Numbered from the stretch's first letter, positions 11,694-24,268 are shown. The stretch: 64,000 bases of DNA from Vigna angularis (GCF_016808095.1 NC_068974.1:4650001-4714000); one strand, 5' to 3'. The notes: generated by a model from the sequence alone, not told the origin. Program-made: numbers and translations.

Positions 11694-14231
11694 TCATCTT
11701 CCACGAGGATTTACCAATTGTGAGAACACTGCACTTGTAGCAGCATCTTCTGCATCATCATCAGTGCAAGAGTTTCCCCCATCAATCATACTCACACTGT
11801 TATCAAAATGGTCTGGGGGTGTCAACTGAATTCCAGTGATGTGGTTTGTGCTGTTGTCTTCTGGCTCCATGAGTGCTGATGATGTCTCTTGAAGCTGCAA
11901 TGCATACTCAAGATTCCACAAAACATCTCCCATGGACGGCCGGTCCACGCCGTGCTCGGCCAAGCACTTCTCTGCTGTCTCCCCGAACTTCTTCAGGGAT
12001 GCAGGATTCACCTTGCCAACAAGATTCTGATCCATGATTTGATCAAGCATACCCTTTTTCTGCCAGGTCATTGCCCATTCAGCTATGTTTACCTGCTCCC
12101 TTGGAAGTACAGGGTTCAAGGCTGGCCTTGTGCATAACACTTCCATCAACACTACCCCAAATGAATACACATCTGATTTTTCAGTAAGCTGTTGCCTTCT
12201 GAAGTATTCAGGATCAAGATAACCAAAACTACCCTTCACAGCAGTGCTCACATGGGTCTGATCAAGAGAAGGACCAGTCTTGGAGAGGCCAAAATCGGCA
12301 ACTTTTGCAACAAAGTTCTCATCTAAGAGGATATTTGTTGTCTTCACATCTCGGTGAATTATGCTTTGAGCTGCTCCGGTGTGGAGATAATGAAGGCCTC
12401 TTGCTGCTCCAATGCAAATCTCCAGCCGCTGCTTCCATGAGAGAGGTGGCAGCTCTGTTCCATACAGATGACTCCTGAGGGGTCCGTTAGCCATGTATTC
12501 ATACACAAGAATCATTTCTGACCTCTCATCACAATAACCAATGAGGGACACAAGATGGCGATGGCGAAGCTTGGATAACATTTCAATTTCTGTCCGGAAT
12601 TCTGCAAGCCCTTGCTCGGATCTTGGGTTACCCCTTTTCACAGCTACATTGGTCCCATCTTCAAGCGTTCCTTTGTAAACCCTTCCAAAACCACCAACAC
12701 CCAGAAGTAGCTTCTCATCAAATTTGTTGGTAGCATCTAGGATTTCCTGGAAGTTGAAGAACCGTCCGAGATTTGATGAAGCTAAAGAAATGCAGCTTGC
12801 GGTTCCACTCTTCTGTGAAAGTGTTGAATTTTTTGTCATGGTGAGAGAGTTTCCATAAAGGGGCAGAGGCAGCCATGAATGGCCCTGTTGAGTGGATGAC
12901 TTTGATTTGCGTCCCACCAAGCAGCAATAACACAAACCAGCTATTGCTAAAGCTGCTACAGCACCAACAGCAGAACCAACAATTACTCCTACCATGCTTT
13001 TCTTTGAATGTGAACCTGGAAGAAGACTGTGAACTGAATAAAGCCCATCCAAGCTCTTTAACGAGTTGCTGATCTTCATTATCTCCAACCCATTCATAGT
13101 GGCATTTGGAAAGTCAGCCACAGGATCTGGACCAACACTCACAGTCAAAGTGTTTGAGTCTGCAGAGGCATTGGCAACAAAGTCCTTGAAGTAAGGCACA
13201 GCCAAGTCATTAGTCATGGTTGAGAGATCAAGGCTTTGAAGAGCTATGTCAGAATTTATGAACATGTTGAAGACTAAATTGTTGAGTGACTTGCTCATAA
13301 TATCACAGAAGTGCGCCCGAATGAAATAGGAAAAATTTGGATCCACATTGAAGACCCAAGTGATGTTGAAATTTGGATCATTTACATTAGCATCCCCCAT
13401 TGCTTCAGCAGTGGCATAGACCCAATTTGGGGCAGTCTCAGGTGTAACAGCCACGGGATACTTAATGCTTGAAGGATTCACCGATACATTAAGGACTGAG
13501 CTGTTCACATGAAGGTATTTTCTATCATTCAGCCAAGTCCTACCCAGGGTGTCATTTTCAGAAGTAATCAAAGGACCCCCCATATTCAACCGATAAACAG
13601 TTTCAAAGGCAAGGTCAGAAAGTCCATTGAATGGTGCTGGCGGGTTAACAGAGAGTGCCTGATCAACAAACAGCTCATTTGGCATTGACACAACTTCAAT
13701 TCCATTCACAAAGGCCACCGAACCATTGGAAGGAATGAAGGTCACAACCAATGCATCAGAGGTTACATTCACAACATACTCCTTGAACATATAAGAACCA
13801 TTGTATTTCCTAAAGGTGAAGTTGCTCAAGAGTACAAAATCATCAGTAACCACTGTCAAAGAAGCTGAAGTCAAGTTGTGGCTGGAGTTTGGAAGAGGGG
13901 AAAAGTATAGCCTAACCCAGTGCCTACCTTCTTGCTGAATCTCAAACCTATAAGAAGCTTTCTCGGTGAAAACCCGAGCCGATTGGTAAATGGGAAAAGG
14001 GGCACTAGAATTGGTGCTAGCAACAAAAGAATTCCCAGTTTTCATTACAAGTGAAGAATGCTGTGAGTCAGGAACAAAAGTGCGTCCTTGAAAGGTGATG
14101 TTTTGAGAAGAACCACATGCAATTAGATAGCTATCAGGAGGAGTGTATAAGGAAAACGACCCATTAACCAAAACTAGAAAAACAACAACCAACACCAAGG
14201 GAACCCATCTCATGAGTTCCATCTTCACCAT
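11694..14231 (-). CDS. THE1: THESEUS1-like CrRLK1L receptor kinase
   Basis: An 845-residue plasma-membrane receptor kinase with an intronless CDS, as usual for this family. In order: hydrophobic signal peptide (about 8-25); two malectin-like domains (about 30-185 and 205-385; CGSSQNITFQGRTFVPDS, FETVYRLNMGGPL, HFCDI, MNGLEIMKI); one membrane segment (413-437); kinase domain with GVGGFGRV (511-518), VAVKRG lysine 532, HRD 626-628, DFG 646-648 and SFGYLDPEYF. The tail ends DDDAEDAATSAVFSQLVNPRGR, which is characteristic of THE1 and not of FERONIA or HERCULES. All catalytic residues are present. Known role of the family: sensing cell-wall integrity and RALF peptides at the cell surface. Start choice: the frame is open from an ATG at 14276, but MVKMELMRW at 14231 starts just before the signal peptide and gives the normal family length. 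Orthology is inferred from motifs and tail. Confidence 0.95.
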   Translation of the reverse strand: MVKMELMRWVPLVLVVVFLVLVNGSFSLYTPPDSYLIACGSSQNITFQGRTFVPDSQHSSLVMKTGNSFVASTNSSAPFPIYQSARVFTEKASYRFEIQQEGRHWVRLYFSPLPNSSHNLTSASLTVVTDDFVLLSNFTFRKYNGSYMFKEYVVNVTSDALVVTFIPSNGSVAFVNGIEVVSMPNELFVDQALSVNPPAPFNGLSDLAFETVYRLNMGGPLITSENDTLGRTWLNDRKYLHVNSSVLNVSVNPSSIKYPVAVTPETAPNWVYATAEAMGDANVNDPNFNITWVFNVDPNFSYFIRAHFCDIMSKSLNNLVFNMFINSDIALQSLDLSTMTNDLAVPYFKDFVANASADSNTLTVSVGPDPVADFPNATMNGLEIMKISNSLKSLDGLYSVHSLLPGSHSKKSMVGVIVGSAVGAVAALAIAGLCYCCLVGRKSKSSTQQGHSWLPLPLYGNSLTMTKNSTLSQKSGTASCISLASSNLGRFFNFQEILDATNKFDEKLLLGVGGFGRVYKGTLEDGTNVAVKRGNPRSEQGLAEFRTEIEMLSKLRHRHLVSLIGYCDERSEMILVYEYMANGPLRSHLYGTELPPLSWKQRLEICIGAARGLHYLHTGAAQSIIHRDVKTTNILLDENFVAKVADFGLSKTGPSLDQTHVSTAVKGSFGYLDPEYFRRQQLTEKSDVYSFGVVLMEVLCTRPALNPVLPREQVNIAEWAMTWQKKGMLDQIMDQNLVGKVNPASLKKFGETAEKCLAEHGVDRPSMGDVLWNLEYALQLQETSSALMEPEDNSTNHITGIQLTPPDHFDNSVSMIDGGNSCTDDDAEDAATSAVFSQLVNPRGR

Positions 14232-14345
14232 TTTAGCTTCTTCAATAGTCCATAAACCGCCAGATGAAATCACCAAGACGCGTTCTTACAAAACCCAGAT
14301 CCGAAGGGGCCCCAAGAATGCAAATCTCAAATCCCACAACGAAAC

Positions 14346-14558
14346 CTGCAACAAGCACGGATCTATCAGGAGTAATGCACAGAACAAGACATTTCCACTA
14401 CAGCAAGGGACAAAGTAAGAAGTTTCCAACGTCACAAAACAGAATAGAAAGACAGAAACCTTAGCTCCACTACCACAACCCACAGGAGAAATAATCTAGT
14501 ATTCTGACGTAAGTAGATTGGGCAAAGGTTAAAAACAAATAATGGTAACAAGACTTAC
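14346..14558 (-). other. possible 5' UTR intron of THE1
   Basis: On the minus strand TAAG|GTAAGT (intron from 14558) is a near-perfect donor, and CTTGTTGCAG (ending near 14346) is a plausible acceptor upstream of the ATG. This would place a short non-coding exon above 14559. It is inferred from splice consensus alone. Confidence 0.4.
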
Positions 14559-14599
14559 CTTAATGTGAATAAGCTGGTGCAAAAAGGAACAAGGTTTGA

Positions 14600-15112
14600 A
14601 ACATTAGAGAGAGACCCCTTTTCAGATTACATTACATACATGAAAATGAAATGAAATGAAGTAACGAAGCACCCCATCACCGTAAACTCATCAAGTTGAG
14701 CTTTTTAGTGTGGTTGCTAACACCCTTTTCCAGGCTGGTGATTAGGCTGTCACTTACTGAGGAAAAAAGAGGACCCCACAGTGAAGAAGAAAAGGGGTAC
14801 GAAACTTCAAACTGTTACTACTACTCCTACACCTCCCCATAAAACCAGCTGTTCCTTCAAGATTTTGTGGTGTTGTGATTTTTCAAATCAGAATCTTTGA
14901 GAAGAAATGAATAATTTAAGCCCAAAAAAAACTATATAAACAGCACACAAGTTAGCCATTATTTCCTTAGATAGGAAAGTTAGGCTTTGTTTAATTCGTT
15001 TTCACTGTGTAAACCTTTGTACAGTAAGAACTAATGGATGACATTTAAAGTAACTAATGGAAACATCAATGCGTTGCGTTTATTATATATTTTTTTACTG
15101 GCAATAGGAGGG
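14600..15112. promoter_or_regulatory. THE1 upstream region
   Basis: About 500 bp between the probable leader of the minus-strand receptor kinase and a MULE insertion. It should contain the promoter, but no clear TATA box on the minus strand was recognised. If this is the promoter, the MULE at 15122 sits close to its upstream edge. Confidence 0.4.
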
Positions 15113-16464
15113 ATAAATTAAGGCTTAATATATGTTTCCTGTTTTCGTGAGGTTTGCTTCGTAGTTTTTTTTTCTCTTCAATGTTGTTTTAAAGAATGTA
15201 ATTTATGTTTAATTTAATCTTTTTTACAGACGGTGTTTAAATCGTTAACGGTCCACTGTCCAACTGCGCAAAACTCAATTGAGATGTTATTTAACTGTCC
15301 ACGTGAATTCCCTTCAGGCACAATAAGGTGGATTCTGAAAGAAATGTCATTTATTTAATGAAACTCAATTTTTAATGAGGGTGGATTCTGAAATTAGGAC
15401 TTTTTACTTTTCTTATGTGAAAGCCATAGTGAGGTTCAAGGTTAAACAATCTTCTTCCCAATCTTGGTGGTTGATGAACCATGTATGCTTCCCAATTTTC
15501 TTCTTCTTGTTGTTGAATAGATTGGGCCACTGAAGTTGTCATTCCTCACATGGTGGTGGTTCAATGGGGGTAGGGATAATCCTCTTTTGCAATAATCTGC
15601 AAGTTAGGCCTCAAAGCCACAATCTGCAACAAACTAGACCCCAACAAGCACCACTTCCTAAAGCTTCCAAAATCAGAAGGCAAGAACCCCATTTTCCCCA
15701 TCAATTTCTCCGCATTACAAAATCCACTCTTTGCCGCACCATCTCCACTATTCACAAAAATCTCAGCCAAGGGGATTATCCACAACAAAGATACAAATAT
15801 AACTAACATTTGATTTGCTTAAAGGATCGCATGAGTAAAGTCCCAAAAACCCAAAAAAAATGCTCAATTGCTTGTCGGACCTCCTAGATGTGGATCTCTC
15901 AAACGTGACCTTAATAAGCAACGTCCCCCACATGTAAAGACTCAAAATGAATAAAAGAATGAGAACGAAAACTCCGTTGGCGAAGAACTCATTATTCGGG
16001 GGTGATTGGACTTTGTTCCTCTTCTTGAGTTCAGCAGCGATTTTGGAGAAGAGAGGCTGGTAGTCATCGATGTCGGGGCGACGAATGGCGACTTTGAGGC
16101 CATTGGATTGCGTTGGGAACCGGGGTGGGTGTAGGTCTAGAGAGCGTGAAGGAAAAGGAGGGCAATTTTGAAGAAGGCGAAGGTGAAAGAGGTTGGGTTT
16201 CCAAATTCTAAAACATGGAAGATGATGAAGTGGCCAGGATGAAGATGATGAGAGGCAGCCACGTCAAATAAAATAGATTACATCATTTACTTATTGCTGA
16301 CTTTGATATTGAGTCATTAACGATTTAAACGCCGTCTGCAAAAAGGACTAAATTGAACATAAATTATATTCTTTAGGACAACATTGAACAGAAAAAAAAC
16401 TATGACAATTTCGAATAAACTAGACGAAAATAGGGACCATCAGTGCTATTAAGCCATAAATTAA
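15113..16464. mobile_element. Mutator-like element (Pack-MULE type) with 9-bp TSD
   Basis: The element is 15122-16455 (1334 bp), flanked by a perfect 9-bp duplication ATAAATTAA (15113-15121 and 16456-16464). The ends are inverted: GGCTTAATATATG... on the left, ...GTGCTATTAAGCC on the right. Similarity runs about 150 bp inward, with shared words such as CAGACGG(T/C)GTTTAAATCGTTA. There is no transposase; the interior holds GC-richer gene-like DNA on the minus strand (separate entry). The 9-bp TSD and long terminal repeats identify it as a MULE. Confidence 0.88.
15560..16230 (-). pseudogene. captured gene fragment inside the MULE
   Basis: Minus-strand DNA from about 16230 to 15560 has gene-like composition and two long frames. 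The first includes NGLKVAIRRPDIDDYQPLFS, then a membrane-like segment VFVLILLFILSLYMWGTLLI. The second includes LMGKMGFLPSDFGSFRKWC and SSLLQIVALRPNLQI. They are in different frames and joined through an AT-rich stretch, so the original gene is broken or its introns are retained. I do not recognise the parent; it would be a membrane protein. Position between MULE terminal repeats indicates capture and not a resident gene. Confidence 0.55.
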
Positions 16465-16869
16465 TAATGGTGGTTTTAGCTTTATTAATTTTCCTAAATT
16501 CATGTGTATTAGTAGTCGGTAATTTATACTAAAAACAAGTGTAAAAAAATATAGGATATTTATATTAAATTGTTTTATGTAATCATAGTGTACATAATTT
16601 TATAGTTATTTAATTGTAAATTGTAATATATGGGAATTATTGACATTTCATAGATGTTGTAAATTTGTAATTTAACTTAAATACATGTATTATATAAGCT
16701 TTTCAAGTGTAATCTAATTATAAATATTATTTCAAATATACAATTTGATTTTGTATATGTAGTAAATTATGTAACATCTATTTTTAATAATGTAAAATTA
16801 CTAAATAAAATGTCATAAGGATGAGATTTAGCAAGAAAACTTAGAGACTACTTTAGGAGAAGGTTTCCA

Positions 16870-19070
16870 TTTGATTAACAAAAATCTAACTACATTGTTG
16901 TTTTACCCCGCCCATAATCAACTAGAAGGACGTTACCCCTAAGCTCACATCATTTAAAGTGATCCTTGCAAAAGTGAAAACAAGAACAAGCAAAAAACAA
17001 CACAAGAAATGTAAGCTAATGTTATAAAAGAATCAAATCATACAAATATAAAACATCATATAACACAATTCATTTACAAACCAAATCAAACTTAAACATA
17101 CAAATAAATTCTAGACTTGACCAAATCTATATATATGTATTGATGTTAGACTATGACAAGTTATACATTTGTAGTAGAACAATAGTTGTCCCCCAAGCTA
17201 CCACACAAGATTAGTCCGTGAACGGCTATGGACAAAGAACATCATATTATAGACTAGGACCTCCTGCTACTCCTTACCACACAATCTTTTTCTCTACCAA
17301 AGATGGAGTGATTATTGGAGTGTTAGGATAACTTACAAGACTGAGTCCACACATCAATACATTACTTTAATTGGAACAACCATCAAGAATTTCACCTTAG
17401 AAACTCTTTTAAAACCATACTACAATGCATGCATAGCCTCATGCATAAACCATCATATAATTGAATTTATATTACTAAACAAATTTTAAAGCATCAAAAC
17501 ATTTTCATCCATAAGTAACAAAGAAAAGAAAACAAAAGAGATCAAACATGTACACGGGACGCCCAACGCCAAACTTTTGACGCTCAGGACAAAATTGCTC
17601 GCCTAACGAGCTACCTTATGGCACCCAACGAGAGCGCAAAAAGAGAGCTTTCCTAGCCCAGCGAGAATTCTCGCCCAGCCTCTGAAACACATTGTCATTC
17701 TTCACTATTTACTCGCCCAGTGACCCTAAGCTCGCCTAGCTAGTCTGCATAATTTTGTAGAACATCAATTGTGTAGAATTTGTACTCCTGAACCTTAACT
17801 TTTCTAACTCCTACACCTCCACATGTACTTACAACTCCCATTTGTTATTCTAGACCTTAAATGAACTCATCCAATTGTTTATAACTCAACTTAAACTCTA
17901 TTAGTCCTGTTTTCCATGAATTTCTAACTTACTTAAACTAAAACACCATTCTAAAGATCATAGTTTAATCCTACTCATTCCTCATCCAAATTTAGTAAAC
18001 TCAACCTCTAAACAAGTCTTAAGTAGCCTAACAAACTTTAAATCTCTCCATCCCACCCTTATCTCAAAATCTCACGTATAAAAACCCCTATTTAACACCA
18101 AACTAACATATAACTCTTACCAAATCACTACTCTTCAATTCAACATCATCCTTTTTTGGTTAACTAAGGTTTTATTCAAGTTTAAAATGACCCTAAAACA
18201 GATCCCAGACATCAATTATCACACCAAAGTCCCTCCTCTAGAAATTCGCTTATCAAAACCTCAATTTAGACTAAAAACCAGTCTAACAACACTCTTCATT
18301 TCTTACTTTCAACTCTACATCAGATTTGTACCTATAAAACTTCAAAACAACATCATCCAAAGTTCACACCATTATCAAATAACAAGCATACATTGAAATA
18401 TTCATTAATAGACAATTATTCACTCATCAATATACAACATCACTCAATAAGCATTTCAATTAATATCATATTCAACCAGACATAAATTTCACTATCTATC
18501 AACACAAATTCATACTTCTCATACAAAAATTAAAGCTAATGTTAGCTTTCCTTCCCTAACATAAGACCAAATCGTTCTAGAAAGCCTGAAAAAGCTCCAA
18601 CGTATAGGAATTCATATTTGCTCCTACAAACCATAAAAACAAGATTAAGGTACATCGTTAGGATCACTGATAAATAGAAAGTCTCATAGAAGACTCAAAC
18701 TTCACATGCAAAACAAAGAGAGCTATCATGCAAGGAAAACAAAACTGACCAAAGAAAAGAGCATAAAATCAACTTATCTCTATCTTAGAAACTGATTGAT
18801 TAAACTTGAAGATCTCGCTGCGAGGATCACTCAAGCGATCTTTGATATTCAAATAGATGAGCAAGGGATGAGAATCCTTAGAGAGACGTTAAAGAATCCT
18901 GAAAAAGTGGTTTCTAGAGAGATGATGTGTTTTAAAATAATGAAACTCGTTTCTTAAAAATCTATTTATATTAAAATCTTTTAATATTAAAATAATCGAG
19001 TCTCATTATTTTTAAACCACTGTTATTCCTAAAATAAAATTTTCTTGATCTTTACCAATTAGCAATTTGT
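16870..19070. repeat. dispersed retroelement-like repeat, copy A
   Basis: This stretch is related to 45965-49085. Shared landmarks in the same order are a CTACTCCTYACCA block with GATGGAGTGATTATTGGAG (about 17270 versus 45965), AAACAAGTCTTAA (about 18013 versus 46710), CACTGATAA...AGAAGACTCA (about 18665 versus 48715), and GGTTTCTAGAGAGAT...CTCGTTTC followed by TTAAAATAATCGAGTCT (about 18910 versus 48950). No coding frame is intact. It may be a long LTR or internal region of a retroelement; the class is not proven. Confidence 0.6.
17561..17741. repeat. four pairs of a GCCCARCG word
   Basis: GC-rich words of the form GCCCAACG / GCCTAACG / GCCCAGCG start at about 17561, 17582, 17601, 17623, 17656, 17673, 17715 and 17734. 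They read as four pairs with 17-22 bp inside each pair. The stretch stands out from AT-rich surroundings and occupies about the same place in repeat copy A as the ATAATCGATTAT array does in copy B. Confidence 0.65.
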
Positions 19071-19681
19071 TCTCACATAAAAAAATATAAATATTATTTC
19101 AAACACACAATTCGGTTTTGTATGTGTCGTAAATTAGCCACTTACATTGAAAAACTAAATATATTTATTGATATATATGAATAAAAATTGTTAAATGGAT
19201 TTTTTTTATGTAGATCAATTTAATAATGTTATACATTTTAAATAATTAAATTAAAAAGTTATTTCATACATAAGGAATGAATACAAAATACATTAGAAAC
19301 TAATAAAGACAAAAATAGTAACATTTAACATATATGTGAACTAACTTAATATTTTTTTACATGTAAGGATCAAATTAAGTATTAGTTGTGCATACACTAA
19401 TTAAATCATAAGTTTAACCAAAAATTTAATATTTAGAAAAAAAAAGGTTATACTTTAACAAAATAAATTAATTTTACAATGTCATTTAATTACAAATTAG
19501 TAGTAATATAAATTTTTAAGATAATTGTTTTAAAATTCAACCTATTGATTATACTTATGTGTGACAATAGGAATTATAAGATGCCTTAGTAATAAAATCG
19601 AAATATAAGATGAAAGAGGGAGTGAGTTTAATTTTTTTCCACTCATATTTGGTAGTTATAAGATTAATAGTTTCTGAATGC

Positions 19682-19755
<74 letters not shown>

Positions 19756-22500
19756 ATTTTAATATTTATAGTAATAAAAATTAAAAAGTTTATTATACAT
19801 TCTAATACTTTTTCTAGTATAAAAGAAACTACAGTAGTACATAATTATAATATATATATATATATATATATTATAAAAACTTATTATTATGTATAATAAT
19901 TAGATGATTTTTAAAATTGTTTTAAGTTTAAGTTTATTAAAATTAACATCGAAGTTTTATCTTCTTATAAAGTTTAAGAAGAAAATTATATTAAATTATT
20001 CATAATCTCAACTCCTAAACGACTATTGAGTATATTAAAATAAATCTTTCAAAAATATTTTGTCTCTATGGTATTAACGTTTCGATTTAAAGTTTATTGA
20101 AATAACATCTTATTATCAATGATATAATGTAAAATATTATTTGCTTTGGACTTTGAATATTTTTTCACGATTTATCTTTAAAAAATATTTTATTTTATTT
20201 TTTAAAAAAATGACATTTAAATTATCATTAATCTCTTAACTTTCAAATCTGAGACTAATAAATATATTAAAATAGTCATAGTTATTTTAAAACTAATATC
20301 AATTATATTTTATAATTAATTGACACTAATATAATTTATACTAATAAATGAAACCTTGTAACGAGAGCTAAAAGAATTTATAATAGATACGTAGGATTAC
20401 ATGTTGTATTCATGAATAGAAATAACAGAAAACACAATTGATGGTTGAGAAGAATGGTTGTTGTCCTGGGTGTGCTGTGCTGTTTTGAACAATCAATGGG
20501 ACCCACATTAACGCGGCTTTAAGATACTTACAGAGCGGAAGGATATATGGCCCCTCTGTCTATGCATGCATCAACTTCCTTCAATTTCAGTATGATGGAA
20601 CTTGTATTAACAAGATTATATTTATTATTATTATTATTAAAATGATTTTTGTTTAATTAATATTTAATCAATATAATTAATAATCTTTCGATAATATTAG
20701 CTGCAAAACTGATCAATAAGTGCAAAGTGAAATGAAAGAACTGATAAATAAATAAAAAGTAAAAATAAAAAATGAAATGAAAGAGACTTAAGAAAAAGGA
20801 ATATATGAGATTCGGAAAGAAAACTTTATTGTCTTTCTATTAATTGTGTCGTAACATGAGTCCTTCTTGTTGTATAAATTCGTGAACTAAGTTTAGTCAT
20901 ACCTTTTATATTCAGGTTCAATGGATTTATTTTATTTTAAATAAAGTTGCTTGTGTGAAAAAATGTTTCATTAACATACACATATATCTTCAAATTTTAA
21001 CATAGACTAAAGTGAAAGTTAGTAATAAAATTTTTAAATGTAAAATGCAAATTATTATAGCAAATAATGTAATTAAGCCAAAGTTTTATTTTCACTATCC
21101 GCAAAAGTTAATTAATAAACATTGATTGCACGAGTGGAGTAATGTATTTTAGGGTGATCAAGTTTTTTACATCCCAGATGTAAGTCAGTCTTGTTAAAAT
21201 TGGTACTTCTAGAATATTTTTCAAGATTCTTGACACCCAATATCTAATAAATATGTTTATTGAATGTTAAAATTAACTTCATGACTCTTAAATTAACATG
21301 TTAACATAATTTGTAGATATATTTAAAAAAACAATATTATTCAAAATTAGTAAAATAATTCAATTAACATTTTTATTAAATATTACGTATAATATTAACA
21401 AACTTAAAAAATAATAATTTCAATAGAAGTGGATATTAAAGATAATAACAAACATTTATTTAGCTATTTTTATGCATAAAAAAAGTCATCTTTAATATAA
21501 GTTAAACAAAATATCAGTGAATAAAATATTAATTTAATGTTTTTTTTATCATTGATTAAATGGGTATAAGAAAAAAAAGTAGAAAAAGCAAAGTTGATAA
21601 GGGTGTGATAGAAATAGAAATGGGAAAATGAAGAGCCATAAAGAAGATGATGGAAGAGAATCCGAGACAAAGGCTTGTTTGAAGTTTGACATTAATGTGT
21701 GTACCTAAACAACTCGACATTTTTAAATAACCGCCGCATTGTTGCACATGGCCTTGCACACGACACACACAAACGTCTCATCTCCAACTATTTTTCTCAT
21801 CTACTTTATATTATAATATTATAATATATTCCATTCCCATATAAATCCATGTAATTGTACCTTTCAAAGTCAAGTAGATTTTTGAAAACGATTTTTCATA
21901 ACGACTAATAAGATAGAACCAATAGCAAATCCTATATTTAAATTTGTGGATAAAAAATGATTGGGAGGAAAAATAGAGACTATTATAAAGGAAAGCCGTT
22001 GGGTTCCCCTATTAATATTTAGTAAATGAATGTTTTGCAATATAATTAAAAAGATTATGATTAATTATTATTTAATTCTTCTAATATTAAATAGCATAAT
22101 TAATTTGAAAAAAATATTATAAAACGTAAAATATCCTTTGAAATTACAAAATTTAGTAAAACAAAGTGGAAATACTATAACATAATTGATCCAAACTAAT
22201 CAGGGAGAAGTTGGATTTGATTGAATCTAAGAAAAATATGAAAAAATGTTACTTAATTTATTTTAGGGTTTTTTTTAAGGAAAAGATATTTTGATACATA
22301 TTTTTTATAATATTTTAGCATAATATACTTGTCATATTTTTTTCATTGATTCATTATTTATTTATTATTGTGTTCACATACTCTAAATTTAATGAGACAA
22401 ATGACATAATTATTGTGTCAAAATGTTCTCAAAAAATCTATATTAACATATAATTATTTATTTATTTATTAGATTACGTGTATTAACCTGTAGGGATTAG
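19070..22500. other. AT-rich DNA with a long (TA)n, no gene seen
   Basis: Very AT-rich. A (TA)n tract of about 33 units lies at 19685-19751 and a shorter one at 19848-19871; Tyr-Ile repeat frames there are artefacts. A GC-richer island at 20450-20590 has no recognisable frame. Nothing else supported. Confidence 0.55.
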
Positions 22501-23340
22501 GTTTAAGAAATTATGAGTTTATATTTCACAATTTTTTGCAAACAAAGAATGAAAAACTTTATTAAACCTTTGTAACACAAAATTTTAAAATATAAATCAT
22601 ATATTATCAATTCAAATTGGTAAAATATTAAAGAAAGAAACGTAAATAAAGATTAACACAAGATATTAAAAGATATTTAGACATTGGTTTTTCTAAAATA
22701 TGTGTATGAAAAACTTCTCAAGTTAATAAATAAAGAACAAATTTTATACTGGTTCACTTAACCTAAGTTACGTCTAGTTCTTCCTTAAGAACTCTTAAGA
22801 GATTCTACTAATCTGTAAAAAGATTAAACAAGTTTTACCTCTTCAGGTTTAAAACGAGTATTCTCACTGCTTTTGGTTCACCTAGTCAACAGGACTAGTC
22901 CATGTTTAACCACTCTTAGTTTACAAGTATTTAACCATTTCGGATCTAAGTATTCTAATCACTTTTGTGTTAAGACAAGATCTTCTAAAAAGACTAAACT
23001 GTCTATCAACCAAAGTTTTAAAGTTTAACAATAAGCATTAAACGAAATATCCTTTCAGGAAGATAAGTGCTCATGTGACCTATATCGTTTAAAATCTTAT
23101 TTAAGTCAAATGAAAACTTAAGACTTTATACGAGAAGTTATGCAAATCGTTCAAATGCTATTACAAAATCTTCTTAAAATAAGAAGATACACAATAATGT
23201 TTCGTTAAAGTCTATATCGTTTAACACATTGTTAGGAAAAATAGAAAAGGCTACATGAAAACTGTATAGATAATATACTTAAGGATGGAGATACAAAAAG
23301 AAAAATAGAACTATTACTTTTGTGCAAGTTCTCATTAAAA
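22500..23340. repeat. LTR-like dispersed repeat, copy 1
   Basis: Contains TACTGGTTCACTTAACCTAA, clustered ACTCTTAAGAG words, CGAGTATTCTCACTGCTTTT and CCTAGTCAAC...GGACTAGTCCA. These match sequence near 27480-27660 and more weakly 25330-25460. It looks like a decayed retroelement end; no protein remains. Confidence 0.5.
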
Positions 23341-23537
23341 TATAGTTTCTTGAGAATTGTAATAACAATGAGGCAGTTGCTCCCTCCACCACCACCGAAT
23401 GCTTCCTACACCACCCCATACCAATTTTACCCTTTTTCTAAAATGGATGTCAACATCCGTTTCACCTTCAACGGATGTTGACATCCGTCCGTTCATATAT
23501 TTTATATTTTAATTTATTTATTTTATTTAAAAAGAAA

Positions 23538-24240
23538 AAAAAATCTTCAACGGATGTGGCGACATCCGTTTTAATAATGTTTTTAAAACTATTTGATTAT
23601 TATTTAAATATTAATATATAAAATAAATTAATAATTATTATTTTATTAAATAAAATAAAATTAATTCATAAATAATTAAGTAATACTTTTAAATTAATTA
23701 AGTAATATTTATATATTAATTTAAAATATAATAAAATAAAAACTAAAAATTTAAAAAGAAAAAACTTCATGTTACAACGTCCGTTTTAATAAATTTTTAA
23801 AAACTATTTTATTATTTAAATAATAATACATAAATTAAATTAATAATAATTATTTTATTAAATAAAATAAAATTAATTTATAATTAATTAAATAATAATT
23901 TTAACAAAATTAAATAATATTTATATATTAATTTAAAATATAATAAAATAAAAAACTAAAAACTTTAAAAAAAAAACTTCACGGATTTAATAAATTTTTA
24001 AAAAGTATTTTAATTATTATTTAAAATAATAATATATAAATTAAATTAATAATTATTATTTTATTAAATAAAATAAAATTAATTTATAAATAATTAAGTA
24101 ATAATTTTAATAAAATAAAATAAAATTAATTTATAAATAATTAAGTAATAATTTTAAAAAAAATTAAATAAAATTTATATATTAATTTAAAAACTTAAAA
24201 AAAAAAAACTAAACGGATGTGGCATATCCGTTGAAGAATT
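23538..24240. repeat. three tandem AT-rich units of about 215-230 bp
   Basis: Units begin near 23538, 23766 and 23979, with a partial start near 24205. Each starts with a version of AACGGATGT..CCGTTTTAAT followed by the same TTATTTAAATA...AATTAATAATTATTATTTTATT run. The head motif decays from intact (first) to partial (second, third). Confidence 0.7.
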
Positions 24241-24248
24241 TTTTCTTC

Positions 24249-24268
24249 AACGGATGTCGACATCCGTT
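24249..24268. repeat. 20-bp perfect palindrome
   Basis: AACGGATGTCGACATCCGTT equals its own reverse complement. Near-palindromic relatives are at 23446-23462, 23469-23488, 23545-23567 and 24213-24230, all within the same element. Confidence 0.9.

Noticed and set aside
19555..19896. Long Tyr-Ile repeat frames on both strands
   Set aside because: Pure translation of a (TA)n microsatellite; the same applies at 54599-54857.
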